NCBI RefSeq assembly: GCF_020382885.2
Contig: NC_058501.1
Span: 1-64,000, forward strand
Direction: 5' to 3'
From: Scatophagus argus
Lineage: Eukaryota > Chordata > Actinopteri > Scatophagidae
DNA: 64,000 bases
Positions 45,534 through 56,221 of the stretch are shown here, piece after piece (positions within the stretch are counted from its first letter, which is position 1; every line of letters starts with the position of its first letter). The notes beneath the pieces are model-generated. The model did no database searches, was not told where the DNA came from, and saw only the letters and a list, made by a program, of their open reading frames with translations. The translations under genes were made by a program, and so were the position numbers.

Positions 45534-45988
45534 TCTATGTGAAATTAGAAAAACCATCTCTCAACAGAGGAGGAGGTCTGCGACACCACCTATCCCCAAT
45601 TTACAATGCTGCCCTTTCATCCCTTCCCAGGAGATTCAACAACTTAGCTTCTAAGAACTGCCATTCACAAAGGACCCCATGTGACTCTAACGACTGTCAT
45701 TATAACACAATAGAGCATTAACGAAGTCGAAACCAACTTCACCATCCCCAACGACTGTCTCTCAACGACTGTCGTTTGGCACAATGGGGCATTAAACGAG
45801 CCTATGACACCACTGGCCATGTGAATGCCTCCACAGAGGTTAAATACCTGGATCTCCACACCAGCTAGTTGGACTAGTCCCAGCCTAGTCAAGCGAGCAG
45901 GAACTGATGAAGCCTCTTGGATGAGAGGTGAAACGTCTTCAAAGACAAATATTTAAGTCCAGTTGCTTTCGATTGAATTTCCTTGAGA
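45534..45988 (+). repeat. Inverted copy of the Penelope-like 3' end
   Basis: On the plus strand this repeats the last ~60 codons (VYVKLEKPSLNRGGGLRHHL, ending NTIEH) and the 3' untranslated region of the minus-strand element. The ORF that opens at 45374 fuses it to unrelated sequence and is not a real gene. Confidence 0.88.
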
Positions 45989-46000
45989 TATCTGAGTTAA

Positions 46001-46417
46001 CTTACATACATGCCAATAACTGTGTCTACAATTAAGCTATCAGCACCTTTACTGTCATCGCTTTGTGACCATTTGGTTATCGCTGGGTACTGTATTTGGC
46101 CGTCGTGCAGTAAGCTAGCCTTAAAAAGACGGACATTGCCCACATTTCGCCCATTATTTTTAGTCAATGAAGCATTTCTCCCTGTTGGTTAATCTGGAGG
46201 TTAATTGCATGTAATAGTAAATGACATTAAGTGATCGAGCGTATCGATGCACGCGCACTGACGCACATGTTACTTAATTTAAAATTTTCCCACAAATTTT
46301 TAGGCTAATAATTTGCTATAGTGGCCCTTTGTCACTATCCGCGCATGCTGGTGGTTTAAAGGGCTTGTACGCGTGCCAGTGTAGGTGTATGCAGGTGTAA
46401 ATGCATAACACAGCCAA
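46001..46417. other. No gene seen
   Basis: Sequence between the Penelope-like element and the BEL-like LTR. It may be the interior of the hAT-like element that starts at 43033. A 60-codon open stretch at 46010 shows no motif. Confidence 0.35.
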
Positions 46418-46715
46418 TGTCCATACACTACTGATTTTGTTCCAGGTTTATTAGGCTACATACAGCCGACTCAAAAGTACTCACTTTCACCATAACACGT
46501 AATTCTGACCTGTGAAGTTACACACCATGGCACAGTCAAAAACCGTATGGATTCCCCAGTGTGTGCCACTACGCTGATTAACCCACCTCTCTATATAGAC
46601 TCAATCCATGGCCTAAATAGATACTGCCACCTACTGGCAAAAATGTGTACAACACTTATGAACACAGAAAATCACCAATTTGGCCCCTAATTGTTAATGG
46701 TGTGTAAGCATAACA
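46418..46715 (-). repeat. Probable 3' LTR of the BEL/Pao element
   Basis: On the minus strand it starts TGTTATGC just after a T-rich tract downstream of the integrase stop, has a TATA-like tctatatagag, an aataaa signal and ends near TGGACA (TG...CA, about 298 bp). The second LTR lies outside or is lost, so the limits are inferred from these signals only. Confidence 0.45.
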
Positions 46716-46813
46716 ATTCAAAAAACAACAAAAAAAAACAAAACAAAAGGAGCCAAATGTTATTCTTGAGTGATAGATGTACACACACCATATCCTATTA
46801 GTGCATAAAACAA

Positions 46814-47423
46814 TTAATTATCACAGGCAGCCATCAACAGGCAAAGTTTAGTTACAGGCCTTTCCATAATACTAGATTTTGTCTTGAGACGGGCAGATCT
46901 CACAAACCCATTCTTATTAGGAAAGGTTTCCAGCACTTTACTGAGCAGCCAAGAGCCTCGAGGAGCCGTCGAGTCCACCACTAGGACGACGTCCCCAGCA
47001 ACAAGACTTCTTTTCCCCTGGTTCCATTTCTGCCTTTCCTGAAGCAACAGAAGATACTCTTGCGCCCATCGCTTCCAGAACAAATCTGAGAGGTATTGGA
47101 CTTGTCTCCACCGTCGCTTGACATACAGATCTTGCTTCACAAACAGTCCAGGTGGTACAGCAGGTTTGCCTTTTAGGAGGGGAATATGATTGGGTCTAAG
47201 AGGTTCAAGGTCGTTCGGATCCTCTGATAACTTGGTGATGGGCCGATCATTTAATATGGCCTCAACTTCACAAAGAACTGTATGCAGTCCATCATCATCC
47301 AGTGTGCAGAACAGAATTGAGCACTTTTCTGATCATCCGGATAACACGCTCCCAAATACCACCATGATGGGATGCTGCAGGGGTATTGAAACTCCACTTG
47401 ATTCCATGTTGAAGCAGTGCTCC
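46814..47423 (-). pseudogene. BEL/Pao integrase C-terminal part
   Basis: From the break at 47423: QHGIKWSFNTPAASHHGGIW contains the third catalytic acid region of BEL integrases (HHGGIWE). It continues LNDRPITKLSEDPNDLEPLR and the C-terminal DUF5641-type text RRWRQVQYLSDLFWKRWAQEY, DVVLVVDSTAPRGSW, to a stop at 46814. The first half of the integrase is at 54987-55600, displaced by the element at 47424-54981. Confidence 0.85.
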
Positions 47424-47812
47424 TGTTACGCCCCGGTACCGGGGACAATAATAATAAAGAAAGGGAAGAACGACACGAGCACGACACGTTAGCCTTCACT
47501 CCATGTATTCCACACTCCCTCTCTCTACACTTTTTTTTCAACATACATTCTTTTTTTTCCCTGAACCCAGGCATCAACAATCAATTGCTGTGCAACACAT
47601 TCGCGACAAATTGACAAAGATGAAATAAAATAAAAAAATACAATTGAGATCTTGAACATAACTTTTTGTTTCCACAACAGGTAAGCAAAAGATTGCCAAC
47701 AACAAGTCACATAAAATAGGAACATTTGTATATTTAACTTTACGGTCTTATCTTTAACATTCTCCGCCAAACAAAAAAACGGATGATCAGTCCCCAATAT
47801 TACATCCATAAC
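47424..47812 (-). repeat. 3' LTR of the MYND-finger Ty3-like element
   Basis: Nearly identical to 54592-54981. Differences by eye include ctccgccaaac against ctccgtccaaac and one base in the following A-run. A C/T tract on the plus strand (acccccctac) next to it is the polypurine tract of the minus-strand element. Confidence 0.9.
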
Positions 47813-48058
47813 ACACCCCCCTACACTACAGATGTCGTCCCCGACATCTCAACCAACAGGTGAGTGATAGTCAAAGCATTTACCTATTGTATATACTGTC
47901 ATCAGATCAACAATACAGCAGTCTGTATACAATCACTTGACTTGTTCAATGTCCAGCAGTGTGTGTGGTACACGTACATCAGTACTCTTCTTGTCCATCA
48001 GTCCTCTCATGACTGTGTTAGGTATGCATGTTACTATAAGTGTTTCAGCATTCAGCTT

Positions 48059-48160
48059 GTGAAACAGTCCATCCATGAGTGTATGATATGTATATGTAAG
48101 GGCATCAACACTCAATGTGTGTGAAACAGTCCATCCATGAGTGTATGATATGTATATGTT
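48059..48160. repeat. Short direct duplication in the 3' noncoding part
   Basis: The phrase gtgaaacagtccatccatga followed by gtgtatgatatgtatatg occurs twice, about 60 bp apart, between the last coding piece and the 3' LTR of the Ty3-like element. Confidence 0.85.
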
Positions 48161-48409
48161 GTGGTGTGATGTCTGTGTAGGTGCGTGCTCTTCATTCAGT
48201 AGCTCTGTGCAGCAACAGGTTGATAATTCCAGTGCTGTACTGGAGCTGTCCATGTACTTGCTGCCTGCATGGCTCCATAGGATGTTGGAAGATAGTAATG
48301 CATCATGTTATTTGGAAATCCAATACCACAGCAACTGGGGTGGCCCAGCTGATCATATGTGAAGACTCTTGGGGGTCGTCTCTCTCTGACTGGTCGCTGG
48401 TGCTGTTGT

Positions 48410-49093
48410 TCATTCCCACTGTGATCTTCCCTTTGAATAGGTGATTGTGCTGCTGATATTCCTTCCTCCACCGCAATCTCCTCCTGAAGTGTCACGTCCT
48501 CTCCTGACAGTCTCTTTCGTCCTGCTCCAGTTGGTGCACCAATGGTGCTCAGGCTCAATGTTTTGCATGAGCGTTGTGACATCTTCATCCACATCCTCTC
48601 TGTCTATGTGAACTTGGGGCTGTGGCACCAGCTGATGTCTGAATGGATAGTACCCATAGTCATCATCATCACTATCATCGTTTGTCTCTTGGTCTGTTTG
48701 ATCTCTGTCTCGACGAGTCTGACCTGTGATTAGTCTTTTCATTTTGGCTGGTTTCAGCTGAATTTCGAGGGGTAAATTGTCACATGGCAAAAGGAGGTTA
48801 CGGTGCAGGATCCTACGTCCTCTCGCTTTACCCTGCTCAGGTATCACTTCATATATGGGCATATCTTTTCCCACTTGACGGATGACTTTGTGGATGCAAT
48901 CTTCCCAGTGATTCCTGAGTTTTCCTGTCCCCCCTCTAGGTGTCATATTCCTAACGAGAACACGGTCACCCTCATGCAAAACAGAACTTCTGACTCTGTT
49001 ATCATGATTCCTCTTGCTCCTCTCAGCACATTTTTTTGCATTTGTGGTCGTGATCTCATATGCCTCTTGCATTTGCTGTTTCCACTTTTTCAT
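48410..49093 (-). pseudogene. Integrase C-terminal region of the MYND-finger element
   Basis: Reads QEAYEITTTNAKKCAERSKR, then VLHEGDRVLVRNMTPRGGTG and EDCIHKVIRQVGKDMPIYEV, the usual post-catalytic region of Ty3-type integrases, followed by an acidic, Asp-rich tail. It follows the catalytic part (49220-49906) after a frame break. Confidence 0.75.
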
Positions 49094-49219
49094 GTACTCT
49101 TGGTGATCAGCAGTCCCAGTCTCAGGGTCAAACCAAATAATAAGTCAACAGGTAATCTTGGTGATCTGCCAAACACAAGATAAAAAGGTGAAAACCCTGT
49201 AACTTCACTTCTGGTGCTA

Positions 49220-49906
49220 TTATATGCATAGATGAGCTTGGGCAATGACTCTTTCCTCAGTGAGTGTTCTCAGCATTTGTAGCAACGTCCTGTTTAGCCG
49301 TTCCACTTGTCCGTTACCTTGTGGGTGATATGGTGTGGTTCGGGAGCCCATCACACCACTGTTTTTCTTCAACTGTGAAAATAATTGATTCTCAAATTCA
49401 CCTCCTTGGTCGTGGTGAATTCTCAGAGGGAATCCAAATTTCAGTGCATAATCATTAAATATTTTGTCAGCAACAGTCTTGGCAGATTTTGATGTCGTAG
49501 GGTAGGCTTGTGCAAAGTGTGTGTAATGATCTACTATTAACAATATGTATTCGTATCCACCTCTACACTTATCTAGATGCAAGAAGTCAATGGATACAAG
49601 TTCAAAAGGCTGAGCGGTAACAATCGGTACAAGTGGAGCTCGTGCTTCTTTGCAGGGCTTCTTTTGTTTCAAACATGTACACCTTTGCATGACATAGTGT
49701 TCTATCTCTTGCTGCATGTGTGGCCAGTAGAAGCAATCCCGGATGAGTGACGTGAGTTCCACACCTTGATGTCCGATCTCATTGTGGAGCTGTTTCAAAA
49801 CTGTTAATTTGTACTTTTCAGGCAGAATGAGTTGAGTTCTGGTTACAGTTTTTTGTTGAAGTATCCCGTCTCCATCAAAGGTAAGTTTCCCCCAGTCACG
49901 TAGCAA
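49220..49906 (-). pseudogene. Integrase zinc and catalytic domains of the MYND-finger element
   Basis: HHCC region: [20 protein letters not shown] to RCTCLKQKK. Catalytic core: first Asp in [12 protein letters not shown], second in [14 protein letters not shown], Glu in [16 protein letters not shown]. The frame ends near the start of the C-terminal domain. Confidence 0.85.
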
Positions 49907-49960
49907 ACACTTGGTCTGCGCATTGAATCACTTTAACTGTTGTCTTGTAGGCTTTTCATT

Positions 49961-50413
49961 TCATTGTTTACAGACAATGACTGGGCCAATGGTTCGATCA
50001 TCTCTTTGAGCTTGACAGATATTTGCTCTTGAAAATGGTGTAGGTGTGTCTTTATCCATTTCTGCACACTCAAAAGCCATCATGGACCATACTGTGTGTA
50101 AAACATTGCATCCAACCGCTTGGACTGTGGCTTGCACTGACAGGGAGGACATTTCCTCTGTACATTTCTCCATCATTGTCTCTATGTTACAGGGCATTCT
50201 TGAAAGACCATCTGCGTCACAATTTTCTTTGCCTGGACGATACTTGATAATTAGGTCAAAGTCGGCTAGCTCTGCCACCCACCTATGTCCTGTTGCATTG
50301 AGTTTGGCTGTTGACAACACATAGGTGAGTGGATTGTTGTCTGTATATACAGTACAGGAGGAGACAATCAAATAGTCTCTGAATCTCTCAGTAACAGCCC
50401 ACTTCAATGCCAA
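49961..50413 (-). pseudogene. RNase H C-terminal part of the MYND-finger element
   Basis: MALKWAVTERFRDYL, then TVYTDNNPLTYVLSTAKLNA and FDLIIKYRPGKENCDADGLS, the standard RNase H end and connection to integrase. It is separated by stops from the preceding part at 50507. Confidence 0.85.
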
Positions 50414-50506
50414 AAATTCAAGTTTCCCTGAATGAAGATGATAATTCTTTTCTGCTTTGGTCAGAGTGCGTGATGCATAAGCTATTACACGTAACTTGCC
50501 CTCCTG

Positions 50507-51316
50507 TTACTGATATAACACAGCACCTAAACCTTGATGTGAAGCATCTGTGTGTAAAGTGAATGACTTGTTAAAGTCTGGGAATCCAAGAATCGGTGGC
50601 TCAACCAGACAGTCAATCAGTCTCTCCAATATCAGTTGATGTTCATCAGTCCATGTGATCAGCTTGTGTGAAGGTGCTCCTTTGAACTTTCCTTTCACTT
50701 TTTTTGTCCTTGTGTTACTGTCCCTGTGTTTGTCTGATCTGGAGTCTAATTCTGTCAAAGCATAGAGTGGGCCAGCGATGCGGGAAAAGTCTTTGATGTA
50801 CTGTCGGTAGTAGCTAAGAAGTCCCATGACTGCTCTCAGTTCTCCCACAGTCTGTGGCCTCTTCTCCTTCAACGCTCTCACTGCGATAGTATCAGCAGGG
50901 TCCATTTTACTGCCCTCTGCAGACACGATGCGCCCCAAATAGCGGACCTCACGTCTGAACACCTCACACTTCCTAGGTTTTAACTTTATACCATGCTGAC
51001 GTAGCCGCTGTAGTACTGTCCTCACATGTTCAACGTGGTCCTCAAAAGTTCTGCTGAAGACCAGGGTGTCATCCAAATAGGGGATACAGATATCATCTAT
51101 CAGTCCTTCCAAACAATCCTCCATACAGCGCTGGAAGGCAGCTGGAGCGTTCATAAGACCGAAAGGAATTCTGATGCACTCATACAGACCCCATGGTGTC
51201 ACAAAAGCAGTCAGAGGTCTGCTCTCCCTTGCCATAAATCCCTGATGGTAAGCCTTCCCTTGATCTAAGAGAGAGAACCATGAGTTGCCTCCTAAACCAT
51301 CCATTATATCTTGCAC
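50507..51316 (-). pseudogene. Reverse transcriptase and RNase H start of the MYND-finger element
   Basis: Palm motifs: [36 protein letters not shown], catalytic [13 protein letters not shown], thumb [16 protein letters not shown], then RNase H start [18 protein letters not shown], ending at a stop. It overlaps the previous piece by 13 nt in another frame. Confidence 0.87.
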
Positions 51317-52503
51317 CCTGGGATAGGCTGACGGTCCAGGAGTGTCTTTTTGTTCACCTCACGGTAGTCAATGCACAGTCGTAGACTGCCGTCTTTTTTC
51401 CGGACACACACAACTGGTGAAGCATAAGGGGAGTTTGATTTCTCTACCCAACCCTGAGCTATGAGGTCACTCAGGTAGTCTTTCATTTCCTGGTACAATG
51501 GCTTAGGCACAGAGAGATATGATTTTGCTACAGGTTCAGTGTCTCTTAGAGATATACTAAATTGTAATTTTTCTATGCAACCGATATCATCATCTGTTCT
51601 TGAAAAGGAGGCAGACTCCTCTCTTAACATTTGTCGAATTATCTCCTGCTCTGGCTCACTGAGGTGACCCAGGTCTACAGGTGGGTCCCAAACATTATTG
51701 TTAGTTTGAGCCTCTCCAGTGGTGATATGATTCATTGTGACTGACGGTGGTAGGCGGGATTTCTCTAACACAGAGGCGGGATAGACTGCCTGAACATGTT
51801 GGACAGTCCCCATAACAGTCCTCCCTGCTAACACTACATCATGATCTGTTGGATTCTGCACACTCACAGTAATAGAGGGTTTTTTTGTACCTCTAGTTAC
51901 CTCTACAAGCATGTCACACAGTTCAAGACCCTCTGTCCAGTGAGGATTCACATCAGGCTCAAAGATTAGTATTGCATCCTCCTGTGGGGAGCCCATATGG
52001 ACATAACACTCAACATGGACTGACTGGTGTTTGGGTATGTTGATTCTCTCCCTTTTTGTCTTGACTACATACTCTGTTGCCTGTTTGACACTGACCTGCT
52101 GAACAACAGCAGTTACTTGTTTGACAAAAGTATCCGTCTGGTCTGGGAATGCTGCCCTCACTGTTTTACGCAGCAGTTCCTCATGAGTAGTATCTGGTTG
52201 TTTTAATTCACTGTCAATAATAATCTTGATTACATTAAAGCCAATGATTGGTTGAGCAAGTTCACCACCCTTCATTACAAGCGTGGGAACAATCACCTCT
52301 GTCTTGGATGCAACTCCGGAAGCTGACCTAAAAGCAACCTCCACCCAAACCGTATATGGCATGCTCTCCCCATTTGCTGCCTTTATATCCAGGGCCGGTG
52401 TCACATCCAAGATTTCCGAAATGTCTCTCAATCTTGTGTCTGGTAAGTGCACTTCTTTCCATAACTCGTCAATTATTGTCACTTGGGAGCCTGTGTCCCA
52501 CAA
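51304..52503 (-). pseudogene. Protease and RT N-terminus of the MYND-finger element
   Basis: The retropepsin active site is WDTGSQVTII at the start. About 270 residues of linker follow, then the reverse transcriptase fingers region ISLRDTEPVAKSYLSVPKPL and SPYASPVVCVRKKDGSLRLC. The start codon given is only the first Met; in this frame coding text extends upstream (FIEGQRVQAL) toward the MYND finger, which lies in another frame. Confidence 0.83.
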
Positions 52504-52775
52504 AGCTTGAACCCTTTGACCTTCGATGAAACAACTATGTGTTTCTCTCCTACCAATGGGACCCTCTTGGCTCTTTTTTCCCCCTTTGAGGTAGCGCTAG
52601 CAATCATACATGAGGGGAATTTACACTGTTTTTTGTGTTCAGCCCAATTATCAACTTGACATGATCTGGAACAATAAAGCACATTCTTACAGGATGCACA
52701 CTGTTTTAGCATTCCCCCGTCTCTCCTCTGTCCACAGTGTGTACATTGCTGGGACCCTGGTGTGTGATTGGTCAC
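52479..52775 (-). pseudogene. MYND-type zinc finger within the retrotransposon
   Basis: Eight ligands are visible in QQCTHCGQRRDGGMLKQCAS, CKNVLYCSRSCQVDNWAEHK and KQC: CxxC ... CxxC ... YCSxxC ... HxxxC, the MYND pattern, ahead of the protease. MYND fingers bind short proline-rich peptides in host proteins; a role in this element is unknown. The finger sits after a conventional CCHC knuckle (52793-53851 frame) and one frame off the protease, so a small indel near 52540 or a frameshift joins them. Confidence 0.8.
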
Positions 52776-52792
52776 TCCCTGTCCCGTGCGAG

Positions 52793-53851
52793 TTACCTTC
52801 CCCCATTTAAAGGCTCACCTCCAAACTGTCTCTGTCCTCTTACTCGACATCCTGCGAGGAAATGCTCGCTGCTGCCACACCTGAAACAGTGTGTGCAATA
52901 ATCCTCAACTCCACTCTGCTGACAGCCAAAACATCTCCTCATTCGTCCACGACTTGAGAGGGGGAAGCTGCGTTGTGGAGCAAATCTCTGCTGGTACCGG
53001 GCAGTTCCACCTTGGTGTCTAGGGCCGGCATTGAACCAGTAGTTCTGCAACAAGTCCTGCATCTGCTGACCTGAGAATTGCAGTCCTGACGTGCCATCAG
53101 CACCCCCTACTGGTGGTTGTGATCCATGTGCGTGCTGGGGCTGCGGCATGGACTCCCTAATTTGAGACACTTCTACTTTCAGGTCTTTCAGCAGAGCTAT
53201 TTCAGATTTAATCTCCTCGAGTTGGGAGAGAATGACAGGGGAAACTTTAGAATTCTGGTGAGTGGATGATTTTTCATTCTTTTCAGCAGTGACATCACTT
53301 GACTCCGCTGAGTGAACAGCAACAGGTTTCTGTTGTCCTGCCATTCTCTTTTTCATCTGTCTCTCTGTCTCATAGGCACATGCTATGTTCATTCTCTCAA
53401 GCAACAGTTCGTCAGAGATGTCAACTTGCTCCAAATAAGGTTGAAGATCCCGCTTAATGTTGTCGTTCTGCAATCCAGTCAACACAGTGTGAAGGAACAT
53501 TCTTTGCACTAGCCCGGGATCATATTGGAGACCTGACTCAGATTCCCGCGAGGCAAACAAGATCTTTTGTCTCAGATCGAGAGTGCGGATGAGGAAGTTT
53601 TGGGGGGTTTCTTTAAATCCCTGCACCTCAGAAGTCAACTGTGTATAGAGATTGGTTGCACTTTTCTCCTGATAATGTGAACGGAGGATTCGTCTCAATG
53701 TCGGTAAAGTCAAGTTCACTTTGCCCTCCAAGTAGCTGCGAAGCTGCATACCAGGCGCTATGGCTCTAATCACTGCATCCACAATCTCCAGTTCTAGAAA
53801 CCCTTTGCTTAGACCATGCTCAATTTGCTGCGCTAAACTTGAAAAGGTCAA
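52793..53851 (-). pseudogene. Gag capsid and CCHC knuckle of the MYND-finger element
   Basis: 352 codons: IVDAVIRAIAPGMQLRSYLE and LRRILRSHYQEKSATNLYTQ belong to the capsid-like domain of this type of Gag, followed by a Gln-rich segment and two cysteine clusters, CFGCQQSGVEDYCTHC and CFRCGSSEHFLAGC, the second a CCHC knuckle. Overlaps the upstream frame by 4 nt. Confidence 0.78.
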
Positions 53852-54273
53852 TTTGTCTTTTTGACCCGGCTCACCAATTTGTCCAACAATTTTAAAGTCT
53901 TTTTTTGTGGAGGGTTGTAGGCTGTGTGTTGTGTTACTTGTCTGTTGTAACCGTTGCTTTCGGTGTCTCTTTTCTCCTCGTTACCTCTCTCGTTCTGCAT
54001 GCTTGCTAGCCGGAGCTGCGAAGCTTCGGTTTCCTTTAATAGGTTTTCTTCCCCTTTATCTTGTTTTGTTGCACTAGTATCACATATAGCCTGTAGCTCG
54101 TACACTTTTTCTTGGAGATGGAGCAAGTCAGCCATACCTTGATCCTCAAGGTCCGCTAGCTCTTCTCTCTGGATGTAGCTTGAAATTAGCGTAATAAGAG
54201 TCGCTCGTCCTTTGCCGCTAACATGCTCGAAACTCGCTCCGGCTAAGCTCAGATAGTCACACAGCTCTACCAA
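53848..54273 (-). pseudogene. Gag N-terminal part of the MYND-finger element
   Basis: 141 codons from MVELCDYLSLAGASFEHVSG, with a likely coiled-coil (LHLQEKVYELQAICDTSATK) and a charged tail. Located just inside the 5' LTR. Separated from the capsid part by a frame change with 4 nt of overlap; a programmed shift or an indel would both fit. Confidence 0.7.
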
Positions 54274-54591
54274 ACTTTCTCAGGGGAGCAAACAAAGTTC
54301 TCTTATAACTGCGAGTTGCAATTTCTCTATTTCTGCAGACGCCATTCTTCTAGCAGGATGTCGGTATTTGCGATGAGGTGGTGCCGATTTATCCTCGTAG
54401 CAGTAGCTCTCCTGGTATATATCAATACCTCAGATCACTTGTAGCCGAAGACGGTCGGGGTCCCACAGTGGCCGACTCCTCACTTGCTCTTTTGGTCTGG
54501 ATAATTGTTTTTAAAAGGAATGCGTGATGGCTGGGAACACCTTCTGTGGATGTTTAACAACGCTACACACAATCCCAGCGGTGCCTCCAAA

Positions 54592-54981
54592 TGTTACGCC
54601 CCGGTACCGGGGACAATAATAATAAAGAAAGGGAAGAACGACACGAGCACGACACGTTAGCCTTCACTCCATGTATTCCACACTCCCTCTCTCTACACTT
54701 TTTTTTCAACATACATTCTTTTTTTTCCCTGAACCCAGGCATCAACAATCAATTGCTGTGCAACACATTCGCGACAAATTGACAAAGATGAAATAAAATA
54801 AAAAAATACAATTGAGATCTTGAACATAACTTTTTGTTTCCACAACAGGTAAGCAAAAGATTGCCAACAACAAGTCACATAAAATAGGAACATTTGTATA
54901 TTTAACTTTACGGTCTTATCTTTAACATTCTCCGTCCAAACAAAAGAACGGATGATCAGTCCCCAATATTACATCCATAAC
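54592..54981 (-). repeat. 5' LTR of the MYND-finger Ty3-like element
   Basis: Matches 47424-47812. The GCTCC duplication follows directly at 54982-54986. Confidence 0.9.
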
Positions 54982-54986
54982 GCTCC

Positions 54987-55600
54987 CTGTATCTTGCTGT
55001 GATTCACGTTGTAAGAGCCTCACACAATTCTCTCTCGGATCCAACAAAATTAGTGCCATTGTCAGACAACATATGAGTAACTTGGCCTCTTCTGCTCATA
55101 AATCGCCTCAAAGCATTAATGCATGCATCAGTGAAGTTGCCATCTCCAGGTGAACTGCTCTGCTTGACAAACAGGTAAAAATTACTCCATAGCGTTTAAA
55201 CATGCTTATCCCTCTTTTCACCTCAATTGGTCCAAAGTAGTCGACTCCCACACGTAAATGGAGGGAGATCAGGCAGAGTCCTCTCCAGTGGCAAATTCGC
55301 CATCTTTTGTTCACCGGGTCGTACAGTGAAGCGTCTGCAAGTGCAACAGTCAGATATCACCTTCCTTACTGCTGAATTAGCCCCTGTGATCCAATATTTT
55401 TTCCTCAGTGTGGACAATGTGTGGTTTCTTCCACTGTGGCCCAGCTGATGGTGGATGTGTCTTAAGATGAGAGTTTCAACATGTTGATCTTTAGAAAGGA
55501 TGAGTGGATGCTTACTTTCCTCTGGCAGTGCTGCTTTACTTGTTGTTATGGCTTTCGTGTGAATTGGTCCTTCTTCAGAACAGAATCAACCAATCATGAA
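54987..55600 (-). pseudogene. BEL/Pao integrase N-terminal part
   Basis: Minus strand: RHIHHQLGHSGRNHTLSTLR and [20 protein letters not shown] (zinc region), [20 protein letters not shown] (first catalytic Asp), [16 protein letters not shown], and [20 protein letters not shown] (second catalytic Asp). There are at least two frame breaks. Continues at 47423 after removal of the nested element. Confidence 0.85.
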
Positions 55601-56053
55601 ATCATAATGCTTAAGTGTCTCTCAAAGCCATCAAACCAAGTAATACAATGATGTTGCAAGGTTGGTTTTCAGCCATGAGATGCCAGGCGGAAGGCAGAGA
55701 GCCTCCATTCTCACTTGTAACAAGTAACAAGTGATCTGGTTAATTATCACAATAACTCAGGATGTTTTGAATTAAGGTAAAAATGTAGCATAGCCACGGA
55801 AAAAAATCTGCTTAGTTCCTCCTTAAATGTATAAACCGTTTCAACTTGAAATCTATTGTTACTGTAATTATGTTAGCCTCTGCCATTAATGGATTATATT
55901 GAATATACACACATACATGCATATACATATATATAATATATACATATATTTATTAGGCTTCCCCTTTAAAGTCTTTGCCTCAATAGTAGTTTCTTATTAA
56001 TAAAAGAAGTATTATTACTCAACCAAATGGCAAGGATTTAAGTCAAGTATTGT
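55601..56053. other. No gene supported; AT-rich tract
   Basis: A 36-codon open stretch on the minus strand near 55616-55727 (GGSLPSAWHLMAENQPC) has no family I recognise. An alternating tata/cata tract lies at about 55905-55950. Confidence 0.35.
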
Positions 56054-56214
56054 ACCTTCTGCATTTTGTAGATAGTCTCTCTCTTGTTGCTCCCTTCCGG
56101 TGACAGACGAATGGTGAAAAGATCATCTACCTGGTCGGCAGTCAGGGTGCTTGGCTTGTAGCAGAACAGGGAGCGAAAGCTGGCTGGATGTTTCTGGATT
56201 TGCTCCAGAACCCC
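56054..56214 (-). pseudogene. Orphan HECT-domain exon
   Basis: Minus strand, bounded by actctag acceptor and a gtacaa donor. Reads VLEQIQKHPASFRSLFCYKP, then LTADQVDDLFTIRLSPEGSN. This is the conserved N-lobe segment of the fish G2E3-like HECT proteins, the segment missing from the HECT gene at 26125-29061. The only HECT exon seen here; the L2 LINE tail begins 8 bp from its acceptor. It may be a host gene exon or cargo from another integrase-type transposon. Confidence 0.65.
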
Positions 56215-56221
56215 TAGAGTT

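Larger units (their letters stand above)
43754..45988 (-). mobile_element. Penelope-like element with inverted 3'-end segment
   Basis: Flanked by a 12-bp target duplication, TATCTGAGTTAA, at 43742-43753 and 45989-46000. The minus-strand 3' end (gaatgagaatattcacagac) is typical of fish Penelope-like elements. The main body is on the minus strand. A second copy of its last ~455 bp sits in opposite orientation at 45534-45988, so the two arms (43786-44246 and 45534-45988) form a long inverted repeat. Such partial, inverted terminal copies are characteristic of this class. The 5' coding part is missing. Confidence 0.88.
47424..54981 (-). mobile_element. Ty3-like LTR retrotransposon with MYND finger, 7.6 kb
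   Basis: The 389-390-bp LTRs (47424-47812 and 54592-54981) share start tgttacgccccggtaccggg and end tacatccataac, with only a few differences seen. The 5-bp target duplication GCTCC is at 47419-47423 and 54982-54986. Coding order on the minus strand is gag, CCHC knuckle, MYND finger, protease, reverse transcriptase, RNase H, integrase, which is Ty3/gypsy order. Several frame breaks split the coding region. It lies in the integrase gene of a BEL/Pao element. Confidence 0.92.

Noticed and set aside
45374-45721. Plus-strand ORF of 115 codons
   Set aside because: It is a chance fusion of unrelated sequence to the inverted Penelope-like 3' end.
43033-46432. Complete hAT element holding the Penelope-like element
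   Set aside because: The left terminus is hAT-like, but the candidate right end near 46432 shares only a few bases and the 8-bp flanks do not match.
55616-55727. 36-codon minus-strand open stretch, possible exon
   Set aside because: No splice borders in phase and no recognisable motif.
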